A stretch of DNA of 64,000 nt from Allomuricauda sp. (GTDB lineage: Bacteria > Bacteroidota > Bacteroidia > Flavobacteriales > Flavobacteriaceae), in the NCBI RefSeq assembly GCF_013911645.1, contig NZ_JACESV010000003.1:124001-188000 (forward strand), written 5' to 3'. Below the pieces are notes generated by a model, which saw nothing but the letters and a program-made list of their open reading frames with translations, made no database searches and was not told the origin of the DNA. Within the stretch, counting starts at the first letter, position 1. Each line of letters starts with the position of its first letter. A program made the position numbers and the translations under genes. Positions 16,922 through 24,200 of this stretch are shown in pieces.

Positions 16922-18118
16922 CTAATAAAGAAACCCAAAAAGCCAAAGCGGTATTTTGTTTTGGGAGGCATACAATATATCATCAGCCACGACATAGGAG
17001 TTAGCCACTGTCTTTATCTGTTTATGGCCCTTCCCTTTGCCCCCAATCTCAAAGTTGAATTGACCATCAACCAAAAAGTCGCCTAAATCGGTATATCCAA
17101 GCGAATGCCGATAACTCAATTGATTGGAGAAAAAAGTTTCTCTTAGATTCCCAATATTAGCATTATTCCGTGCCAAGAGAAAGATTAAGTTGGTATTTTC
17201 CAGATAAACCTTGGAGGGTTTCTGGAGCTTGCTGATACCATGGGCATCTTTATAAAGGTTATGGGTCAGTCCGATTTCATCCAAATAATTTAGATAGGAC
17301 AATAAGGTTGCTCTATTGATTCCAATCTTATCGCTCAACTTGCTTACATTCGGAACAAAGGGAACGGATTCGGCTATAATTACCAAAAGCTGTTTCACTT
17401 TGGTCACATAGGCCATATCAACGTTTCGCAATAATGGCAATTCAATTTCCAGAATCATGTTAACCACTTCCCCAAGGCGCATTTCGTATAGGTCGAGCTC
17501 TTCCTTATAAAAGGGATAATATCCATGTTTAATGTAGCTTTCGAAATATTGAAATGGCTTTATCTTGTCATTGATTTGTTGAGTCACTTCAATATGGTTT
17601 TCCAAGATTTGATCAAGGGACAATGGTTTAAGGAGAGTTCCCGATTCCACCCCGATATATTCCCGGAAAGAAAACCCTTGCATGGTATAAACCACAGCTC
17701 TTCGACTTAAGTCGGCACGAGCATTCAAAATTTCAAGGAGTGAAGATCCGGTAAAAACGATTTTTAGGTTCGGGTAACTATCATATATGTTCTTTAGTTC
17801 CTGCGCCCATCCTGAATATTTATGTACTTCATCCAAAAAAAGATATCGCCCTCCTTGACGTTCAAAATCGCGGACCAATTCAATAAGGGAATGGTGGTTG
17901 AACCAAATGTCATCCAAGCTAACATATAGTGTCTGTCCAAGGGAGCTTCTAAGGTGCAACTTGATATATTGTAGCAAAAGTGTGGTCTTTCCAATACCTC
18001 TTGCTCCTTTTATACCAATCAGCCTTGCTTCCCAATGGATTTCATCCATAATTGATCTGACAAAATCGGTTGAAGTATGCTTTAACTTTTGCTGAAATTG
18101 CTCAAATAAAAACTCCAT
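16922..18118 (-). CDS. AAA ATPase with C-terminal DUF4143-type domain
   Basis: About 398 residues from the ATG at 18118. The frame opens at 18139, but a TAATTTTG box (18137-18144, minus strand) would then overlap the start, so the internal ATG is preferred. It has Walker A GARGIGKTTLL, Walker B YLFLDEVHK and an arginine-containing segment FTGSSLLEI of the AAA_14 fold, then a DUF4143-like C-terminal half with a winged-helix segment (INRATLLSYLNYLDEIGL). Such ATPases are common, mobile and of unknown role; links to toxin-antitoxin or nuclease function are speculative. It is the last gene of the Hip island. Confidence 0.82.
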   Translation of the reverse strand: MEFLFEQFQQKLKHTSTDFVRSIMDEIHWEARLIGIKGARGIGKTTLLLQYIKLHLRSSLGQTLYVSLDDIWFNHHSLIELVRDFERQGGRYLFLDEVHKYSGWAQELKNIYDSYPNLKIVFTGSSLLEILNARADLSRRAVVYTMQGFSFREYIGVESGTLLKPLSLDQILENHIEVTQQINDKIKPFQYFESYIKHGYYPFYKEELDLYEMRLGEVVNMILEIELPLLRNVDMAYVTKVKQLLVIIAESVPFVPNVSKLSDKIGINRATLLSYLNYLDEIGLTHNLYKDAHGISKLQKPSKVYLENTNLIFLLARNNANIGNLRETFFSNQLSYRHSLGYTDLGDFLVDGQFNFEIGGKGKGHKQIKTVANSYVVADDILYASQNKIPLWLFGFLY

Positions 18119-18136
18119 TTTGCTTACTTTGATAAA

Positions 18137-18144
18137 CAAAATTA
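18137..18144 (-). promoter_or_regulatory. Putative -7 box of the ATPase gene
   Basis: Minus-strand TAATTTTG matches TAnnTTTG and lies 18 nt from the ATG at 18118. No clear -33 element was found. Confidence 0.4.
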
Positions 18145-18268
18145 GTCAATTATTGTATACTACAGTAAACAAATACGAATAACTTGGTTAGTAATACGAT
18201 ACTACAACTAGGTTCCCTTTACGACTTTCTTGTTTCTATGGCGTATTCTCAGTATTCGTCGGAGTTAT

Positions 18269-18322
18269 TTATTCAAAAAAAAGCATTGTTGAATTGGTTC
18301 AACAATGCTTTTTTTTGAATAA
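18269..18322. terminator. Perfect 25-bp inverted repeat, bidirectional terminator-like
   Basis: A stem of 25 perfectly paired bases (outer part TTATTC plus eight A, inner part GCATTGTTGAA) with a 4-base TTGG loop. The eight A/eight T tracts give a U-run on both strands. No gene ends immediately beside it on either strand. Confidence 0.6.
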
Positions 18323-18428
18323 TTGTTTTTCAGTTCGTTAACACCTAATTAGTGAAAAGTGACCTATTCGGTGAGCATAAAATGTTGAAAAGCTCAAAAC
18401 CCTAATAAACAAGGGCTTTCCAAAGGTA

Positions 18429-18451
18429 GGTTCTAGTCCCTCCGGCTCCAC
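18429..18451 (+). other. tRNA/tmRNA 3'-end-like fragment, candidate attachment site
   Basis: The sequence contains GGTTCTAGTCCC, like a T-arm, followed by TCCGGCTCCAC, like an acceptor 3' strand. No matching 5' half exists upstream, so no complete tRNA is present. A hairpin terminator follows 25 bp later. Such fragments often mark where an integrative element recombined into a tRNA or tmRNA gene. Confidence 0.35.
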
Positions 18452-18476
18452 TAAAACACCATCAAAACAACATAAC

Positions 18477-18505
18477 AAACCTGTAAATTACTGATTTACA
18501 GGTTT
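18477..18505 (+). terminator. Rho-independent terminator-like hairpin
   Basis: AAACCTGTAAAT and ATTTACAGGTTT form a perfect 12-bp stem with a 5-base loop (TACTG), followed by TCTTGTTTT on the + strand. It lies just after the tRNA-like 3' fragment, as expected for the terminator of that gene. The A-rich 5' flank is weaker on the other strand. Confidence 0.6.
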
Positions 18506-18629
18506 TCTTGTTTTATTTGGTTTTACTTGAACTCAAATAATAGCAATAAAAAAGGCACCAATTCGATACACAAAATAAGTCAAACTCATTTGCTGTACCT
18601 TATTTACTTTATTACTTAAAGGACAAGCG

Positions 18630-18786
18630 ACTCTATAAATATAGAACCGCCAGATATAGTATACCACCCCTAGCCGACTAAAATTGAACATAGCAAAACA
18701 TACACAAACAGTTGAACAACAAGCTTCCAAGACAAATCTTGCAATGGTTCAAAACATGCGTTTTTTGCGGTTCGCTGTATCCGTCC
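18630..18786 (+). repeat. Dispersed repeat, long copy A
   Basis: From about 18658 it reads AGTATACCACCCCTAG, then TAAAATTGAACATAGCAAAA, ACAAACAGTTG, ACAACAAGCTTCCAAGAC and CTGTATCCGTC. The same words in the same order recur at 34827-34951. The upstream portion overlaps the shorter repeat family (CCGCC, ATATAGTATACCACC). Confidence 0.6.
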
Positions 18787-18908
18787 CATCCCCCTTTAGG
18801 CAAAAAAACAAAACAATTGTTTGATCTGGTAGCTTTCTTTTATAGAAAAGGTACAGTATCAAAACCATGCCTTTGAAACAACTTAAACTAATAAAATCTA
18901 CTTGTTTT

Positions 18909-19985
18909 CTATAATTTCATGGGAATGCGATTTATCCCTTTGGGAAAAGGAATTCGCATATATTGTAGTATGGTAGGTGCAAGCTGATTGGAGTACAACT
19001 GCTCTTCCCTATCTATTTCCCCCTTGGGTTTAACGCCTTTTCCAAATACTATCACCCAAACTGCCCCTGCCCCCTTTATATTACTTCCGTGACTTCTCCA
19101 GGTATCCAATGGCTCTGTTCCCCTGCCATGGTCGGTTGTGATGATAAAAACGGTTTGGTCCTTGTAGAATTCATCTTGTTGGGTAAATTCCCAGATTTCT
19201 TTAATCAGGCCGTCCGTATTATTTGCAGATTTAAGATACGCTTGGTAATCGCCATCATGGGCAAAATCATCCGTTTCTCCGTAGGAGATATAGACCAGCT
19301 TTGGGTGCTCCTTTTTCATGTGTTCCAAGGCATAATGATGCGTGAACGCATCCAATCGCACCGATCCCCATGGACTTGGTATTTGCTCCTGAAGTTGGTT
19401 CAAGAACTTTTCCCTTTCGTTCAAATTTTCTGTGGCAGCTTCAAAACCTGCATTTACTGGAATCCCGGAACGTTCTTCGTTGATGATGAACGGAAACACG
19501 TCCCAACTACCAAAAGCGGCTACTTTGCCTTTTCCTTCGGGAGTGTTATTGTACCGTTCCAAAATGGTAATGTTGGGGTTTGGTATTTTATCGTTGCTCC
19601 GGATGTTGTCATCGTCGGCGGTTCCCGTTAAAATTTCGTTGTAACCTGGGTAAGAAAACCACATGGAGTTGGTCAAGTTTACCTTGCTCCCCAAGTTTCT
19701 GTTACCATGGATTTGACCCATTTTTTCCACCTGATTCCAGAAAAATGGCATCAAAGCGACTCTTCTTTCCTCTGGGGTGTCCCTCCAAAAGGCTTTTTTT
19801 AGCATTCCAGCATCATGGACATAGTCTTTGTTGTCTATCAAAAGTGAATCGGCCCCTGTGAACAATTCTTGCCAACGGAAACCGTCCAAAGTGATCAAAA
19901 TCACCTTAGTATCTGCTTCATTTTGCGCATTGATATTGAATAATGCTGCAAAAGCAGCCATCAAAAATAAAATTCTATTTTTCAT
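18909..19985 (-). CDS. Secreted alkaline-phosphatase-superfamily phosphoesterase
   Basis: A 358-residue exported enzyme with a signal peptide ending near residue 20. Metal ligands are visible: D34 in ITLDGFR, the YGETDDFAHDGDY segment, and TTDHGRG near the C-terminus. The nucleophile is probably in the NSMWFSYPGYNEIL region. The superfamily covers phosphatases, phosphodiesterases, phosphonate monoester hydrolases and sulfatases, and the length is at the short end. It is the last gene of the minus-strand SusC operon and starts 11 bp inside the end of the metallophosphoesterase gene. Its place beside C-P catabolic enzymes favours a phosphorus ester substrate. Confidence 0.8.
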   Translation of the reverse strand: MKNRILFLMAAFAALFNINAQNEADTKVILITLDGFRWQELFTGADSLLIDNKDYVHDAGMLKKAFWRDTPEERRVALMPFFWNQVEKMGQIHGNRNLGSKVNLTNSMWFSYPGYNEILTGTADDDNIRSNDKIPNPNITILERYNNTPEGKGKVAAFGSWDVFPFIINEERSGIPVNAGFEAATENLNEREKFLNQLQEQIPSPWGSVRLDAFTHHYALEHMKKEHPKLVYISYGETDDFAHDGDYQAYLKSANNTDGLIKEIWEFTQQDEFYKDQTVFIITTDHGRGTEPLDTWRSHGSNIKGAGAVWVIVFGKGVKPKGEIDREEQLYSNQLAPTILQYMRIPFPKGINRIPMKL

Positions 19986-21579
19986 TTTCCTGTGGTGTTT
20001 TAAATGTAGCCGTTTCGGACCAATCGCTCCAATTTAGGTTCTGATCTCTATATCTGACTCTCCAATAATAGGTTGTACCTGGATTTAATCGTCTGGTTTT
20101 CTCGTCTGTTAAATCATCATCCTCTTGACGATTTTCTTTGTAGTACCAATTCTCGAACTGTTTCCAACTATCCAATGCCAATTTTTCAAAATCCTGGGTT
20201 TCGGAAACTTGCCAATGGGATGCTGCATGGAACGACCCATTATGTGAGCTGGAAAACTCTCCGGCTTTCAACATGGCAAACTCATCCTCTACAATTTGAC
20301 CATTGATTGGAGAAACCACCTTGGGCGCATCAGGCTTTTTACTGAGCCTCCAAATAGTGATGCTATCCCGCAGTTCATTTTTTCTTGCCTTTATGTTGTT
20401 CCCTTGGCTAATTCGCTTAATCGTAAACTTAGGATCATTTCTATTGCCGTCCACCTCGACCATTACAAAACCATATTCGTCTTGGGTAACGGTAAACTCA
20501 TCATAATCCCTGCCTTCAAATTCGCCCCAATTGTCAATGGCTCCACCTGCAGAGGCTACATTGACCCACAAGTGTTTATGATCACGGGACTGTCCTCTGG
20601 AATAACCGTGGGTGTGTCCAAAAAAATGAATGCTTGGCTTGCCAGTCTTAGTAGAAAATGCTTCCAACATCTTAACCACCTTTCCCGTTGATTCTTCCTC
20701 CCCTGGAATCCACAACTCGGATTTGTGCGGATGATGCAATTGGGCGAATACAAAATCAATGTCATTGTTCTTTTCGGTATCGGCCAACACTTGCTCCAAC
20801 CATTCGTATTGTTCTCGAAGGTCACGGTAACCCTCGTTGGAATTCAATCCTATGATTCGGGTGTTGCCATAATCCTTGTACCACCAATGTTCGGCGTAGG
20901 CAGGTGTTCCGTTTTCCGGAAGGCTAAAATATTTGAAGTAAAAAACCGAATTTCTCTCATGGTTCCCCAAAACGGGATACACGGGAACCTCTGCAAAAAG
21001 TTTTTGGCCGGGATCAAAAAAATGTTCCTTCCATTGATAGTATTTGCTTCCTGTAGTCACTAAATCACCGGGAATCATAACCATGGCCAAATTGTTCGGT
21101 AATTTGCCCCCATGCTCTTTTTCCAGATATTTTAGCACCCCTTGATTCACGATCTCGGAAAATTTGTTTGGATGCTGACTATCATATTGCATATCGCTCA
21201 TAGCGACTATATTGAAGGACTCTTCGTCACTTGAAAACGGGGGTGTCTTAAACTGGAAAATATCCGATCGTACCTTTCCTGTTTTTACACGATAATAGTA
21301 CTCGGTGAATCGTTTGAGTCCTTCCAATTTAACGGTGTGGACCCTGGAATCGGAAAAATTGATATCCTCTGCCTTTCCAGAGGTTTTTTTGCCGAGCTTT
21401 TCGGTGGTTCCCCACTCCACAATACTTTCTTCCCCGCTAGAGGTTTCCCACATGACCACTATGGAATTGGGTTCGGCATCTTGCAAATAAGGTTGCACAA
21501 GAATTTCGGTTTTGGTCTGGGCAGCGATCTGCATTATTCCCAAACAAAAAACAATACATAAACAGTTGATTTTTTTCAT
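19975..21579 (-). CDS. Secreted metallophosphoesterase, purple-acid-phosphatase-like
   Basis: About 534 residues from the ATG at 21579, which overlaps the stop of the PLP-enzyme gene (TAATG); a longer frame to 21612 lacks a sensible start ahead of the signal peptide. Domains: signal peptide (about 1-20), N-terminal fibronectin-III/PAP-like domain (about 25-115), calcineurin-type metallophosphoesterase (MSDMQYD, PGDLVTTG, LGNHERN, QLHHPH, GHTHGYS), and a C-terminal fibronectin-like domain (YYWRVRYRD). It should act in the periplasm or at the surface on phosphate mono- or diesters. Part of the SusC operon. Confidence 0.85.
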   Translation of the reverse strand: MKKINCLCIVFCLGIMQIAAQTKTEILVQPYLQDAEPNSIVVMWETSSGEESIVEWGTTEKLGKKTSGKAEDINFSDSRVHTVKLEGLKRFTEYYYRVKTGKVRSDIFQFKTPPFSSDEESFNIVAMSDMQYDSQHPNKFSEIVNQGVLKYLEKEHGGKLPNNLAMVMIPGDLVTTGSKYYQWKEHFFDPGQKLFAEVPVYPVLGNHERNSVFYFKYFSLPENGTPAYAEHWWYKDYGNTRIIGLNSNEGYRDLREQYEWLEQVLADTEKNNDIDFVFAQLHHPHKSELWIPGEEESTGKVVKMLEAFSTKTGKPSIHFFGHTHGYSRGQSRDHKHLWVNVASAGGAIDNWGEFEGRDYDEFTVTQDEYGFVMVEVDGNRNDPKFTIKRISQGNNIKARKNELRDSITIWRLSKKPDAPKVVSPINGQIVEDEFAMLKAGEFSSSHNGSFHAASHWQVSETQDFEKLALDSWKQFENWYYKENRQEDDDLTDEKTRRLNPGTTYYWRVRYRDQNLNWSDWSETATFKTPQENEK

Positions 21580-22955
21580 TAGGCTATGGTGTTGGTTTTT
21601 AAAAAGGCACAATTAAGTATTTCGAATGCGGTTTCCAGTTCTTCTCTGGTAATGGTCAAGGGGGGCGAAAGTTGCAGAACGTTTCCTTTGGAAACTTTGA
21701 AACTCAATCCTTGCCTTAGGCATTCGTACATGATTTCCTCAGCTTCGGCCATTGCTTTTTCCTTAGTGGCTCTATCGGACACCAGTTCAATGCCCCATAA
21801 AAGTCCTACACCGCGAACGTCTCCGATCAAGGAATATTTACGGTACATTTTGTACAGGTTCTTCCGCATAAATTCTTGGTCCTCCTTTACTTTTTGAAGA
21901 ATTTCTTCATCTTCCAACACTTCCATCAGGGTTAATCCTGCCATAGAACCCAATGGACTTTTCTCGTGGGTATAGTGGCCAAGTGAAATATCTCCGAACT
22001 TATTGTACTCCTCTCTGGTTACAATAGCTGCCTGTGGAAAAATTCCTCCACCCAGTCCTTTTCCCAAGCAGAGAATGTCCGGTTCAATGTCAAAAAGCTC
22101 ATAGGCAAACATTTTGCCCGTGCGCCCAAAGGCGATCGGGATTTCGTCCAAGATTAAAAGTACATTATGCTTGGTACAAAGTTCCCTAGCCCCTTTCCAG
22201 AATTTTTTTGATGGAATCTGAACATCGGTATTACGGATGGTTTCTGCCAAAAATGCCCCTATCTGATGGTCTTTTTCCAAAACATATTGCAGATATTCCA
22301 AAGCTTTTTCTTCGTCCCCTTCAAAAATACCGCGATAGGTGATTGGGGGCGGAATACGCTCCACACCTGACATTAATGGCCCCATATGTTCCTGAAAAAT
22401 GGACTCGCCCCCTACACTTATGGCATCCAGAGAAGCCCCGTGGAACGAATCCCAGAATGAGACTACTTTATGTTTTCCTGTTACGGCCCTTGCCAATTTT
22501 AGGGCAATTCCAATAGCAGAACTACCATTGGGAGTAAGCAAAATACGGTCAAGGCCTTTGGGAGTATATGAGGTTAGTTTTTCCGCAAACCGAATAGCCG
22601 TCTCATTGGCATATCTTCGGGTGGAGAAGGTAAGGCTTTGTAATTGCTGAGTTAAACGCGACACCATTTTTGGATGGGAAAACCCAATTTGATGTACGTT
22701 GTTCCCATGAAAATCGAGATACTTTTTTCCTGATACACTTTCAATATGCGAGCCTTCACAATTCTGGAGCACATCCAAACAAGGAGTGGACATAGATTGA
22801 TGCATAAAGTACTTGGCATCTTTTTCCAATAGTTGTCTGGTTTCTTCGCTTACTTCGTTTTGCAACCATTCGTTCCGAGCGGAAGTTAGGTTGATGTCGC
22901 CTTCCACAACAGATTCCAAGTTGTGCTTATCGCGCTGTATATGGCCCATGTTCAC
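21579..22955 (-). CDS. pbfA: Class III aminotransferase-fold PLP enzyme, PbfA-like phosphonate ammonia-lyase
   Basis: A 458-residue cytoplasmic PLP enzyme of fold type I, class III. K299 (LGKGLGGG) is the expected Schiff-base lysine, D270 (LILDEI) binds the pyridine nitrogen, and the phosphate-binding loop reads PNGSSAIGIALKLAR instead of the usual GSEAN. HGNNVHQIG and WDSFHGASLDAIS resemble the clade known as PbfA, (R)-1-hydroxy-2-aminoethylphosphonate ammonia-lyase, which releases ammonia and phosphonoacetaldehyde. The PhnX-like and TIGR03364-like genes nearby support this. An ordinary transaminase is the alternative. It has no signal peptide, although its operon neighbours are secreted. 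It overlaps the MBL gene by 29 bp. Confidence 0.65.
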   Translation of the reverse strand: MNMGHIQRDKHNLESVVEGDINLTSARNEWLQNEVSEETRQLLEKDAKYFMHQSMSTPCLDVLQNCEGSHIESVSGKKYLDFHGNNVHQIGFSHPKMVSRLTQQLQSLTFSTRRYANETAIRFAEKLTSYTPKGLDRILLTPNGSSAIGIALKLARAVTGKHKVVSFWDSFHGASLDAISVGGESIFQEHMGPLMSGVERIPPPITYRGIFEGDEEKALEYLQYVLEKDHQIGAFLAETIRNTDVQIPSKKFWKGARELCTKHNVLLILDEIPIAFGRTGKMFAYELFDIEPDILCLGKGLGGGIFPQAAIVTREEYNKFGDISLGHYTHEKSPLGSMAGLTLMEVLEDEEILQKVKEDQEFMRKNLYKMYRKYSLIGDVRGVGLLWGIELVSDRATKEKAMAEAEEIMYECLRQGLSFKVSKGNVLQLSPPLTITREELETAFEILNCAFLKTNTIA

Positions 22956-24198
22956 TTATTATTTTTCTTTCTTCCGTGGTGTCGTCCAACACATATACCT
23001 TATAAGTGTCGCCATTGTTGTACACCCGAACAACTATATGCCCGTTCTGGCTTTTGTATAGATCCAACCTGCCGCCAATCACATCTTTTGTGCCTTGCAG
23101 CATAATGGTCGAAAAAATATCACGGTCACCAGGGTATAGTTTTTTTGATGTAATCCTTCTGAGGACCTCTTCCCCTGGGTGGTCGGCCGTCCAGTTTTGC
23201 TGAATCCATACCCTAGGGCGAATCGTCCGCACATAAAATGGGTTCTGTGAATCCCGATTGCCGTGATGATTCAATGTCGCCACATCCACAGCGCCGATAA
23301 CGGGTGCCACATAAGACTCCAATGCATTCATATCGGCTTGCCCAAAACCATCTATTCCCGAGATATCTCCGCCCGTATAATAATTGAATTTACCATAATC
23401 TATTCGGATGGCATTGCTCAAAGGATTTTCCCCGGGATATTCCCCTTTTTTAAAAAGTGGGTAAAACGAATTGTCATATCCTGTCCAAATATTCCCGTTG
23501 GAGGCTATGTTTTGGACAGAAAAATTGGGATAATCGTTTGGATGGTGCTTTAATATAATCTGATGGTTACTTCCCACCTGCAGGGCTTCATTTTCAAGAC
23601 CAACTTTTTCTGATTGATATGCAATGAATTTCCAATATTCCTTCAAGGTCGGAATCATTCCGTAGGCGTCCTTGGAAAATCGTTCTTGGGATTGGACTTC
23701 GGTATCTTTCAGGTTGATTGGAAAATCAAATCCACGGTCAATCATTTTTTTAATTGGGATCAAGGTGCCAACCTCCATAATTCCAGTCAATTGATAGCCT
23801 CCGTCTGCAATATTTCGCAAAGAGTCCATTTCTCCAAAATGATCATCGTGGTAATGGGTGATCAAGGCATAATCCAGCTTTCGTTCCTGGTTTTTGGGCA
23901 GGAATTGGTCAATATAATCCACAATCCATTCCGGAGCCGTTTTGGACCTGTTGGGAACAAGCTTCGCATTTCTGCTCGATGTTGTCCTTGGATGTGTTTC
24001 GGACATATCGCCGGCATCCACCAACATAGTTGTCCCATCAGGAAAAACCATAAAAGCCGCATCGCCCCTACCTGTGTTGATGTGGTGTATGTCCAAAAAA
24101 CCGGGTTGCCACTCGGGCAATTGTTGTTTTTGCCCATGGGAAAGCTGCATCATTAAAATAATGAGCAGTAGATAAAGTTTTTTGAGATTGGAGTACAT
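22927..24198 (-). CDS. Secreted MBL-fold metallohydrolase (ComEC/Rec2-like)
   Basis: A 423-residue exported protein with a signal peptide of about 22 residues. The metallo-beta-lactamase signature THYHDDHFG (HxHxDH) is complete, preceded by an N-terminal strand (INTGRGDAAFMV, LVDAGD) as in ComEC-like MBL proteins; TLNHHGNRDS and GDISG fit later metal sites. Substrate unknown; in this setting an extracellular phosphoester or phosphonoester is plausible. It begins 2 bp before the end of the phosphodiesterase gene and overlaps the PLP-enzyme start, so it is tightly coupled in the operon. Confidence 0.8.
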   Translation of the reverse strand: MYSNLKKLYLLLIILMMQLSHGQKQQLPEWQPGFLDIHHINTGRGDAAFMVFPDGTTMLVDAGDMSETHPRTTSSRNAKLVPNRSKTAPEWIVDYIDQFLPKNQERKLDYALITHYHDDHFGEMDSLRNIADGGYQLTGIMEVGTLIPIKKMIDRGFDFPINLKDTEVQSQERFSKDAYGMIPTLKEYWKFIAYQSEKVGLENEALQVGSNHQIILKHHPNDYPNFSVQNIASNGNIWTGYDNSFYPLFKKGEYPGENPLSNAIRIDYGKFNYYTGGDISGIDGFGQADMNALESYVAPVIGAVDVATLNHHGNRDSQNPFYVRTIRPRVWIQQNWTADHPGEEVLRRITSKKLYPGDRDIFSTIMLQGTKDVIGGRLDLYKSQNGHIVVRVYNNGDTYKVYVLDDTTEERKIISEHGPYTAR

Positions 24199-24200
24199 AC

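Larger units (their letters stand above)
18145..18908. other. Spacer between the ATPase gene and the phosphorus locus
   Basis: About 760 bases with no supported gene. In order it holds a 25-bp perfect hairpin (18269-18322), a tRNA/tmRNA 3'-end-like sequence (18429-18451), a 12-bp hairpin with T tail (18477-18505), and a long repeat copy (18630-18786) shared with 34.8 kb. It looks like an island boundary. Confidence 0.5.

Noticed and set aside
18429..18451. A complete tRNA gene
   Set aside because: Only T-arm-like and acceptor-like 3' parts are visible; the T-stem pairs poorly and no complementary 5' acceptor strand or anticodon arm lies upstream.
18630..18786. A small protein gene in repeat copy A
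   Set aside because: A short frame also exists in copy B at 34.8 kb, but both are interrupted, lack conserved starts and follow the nucleotide repeat rather than coding constraint.
21580..21612. Longer N-terminus for the metallophosphoesterase
   Set aside because: The added residues precede an evident signal peptide and would lie inside the PLP-enzyme gene; the ATG in the TAATG overlap is the better start.
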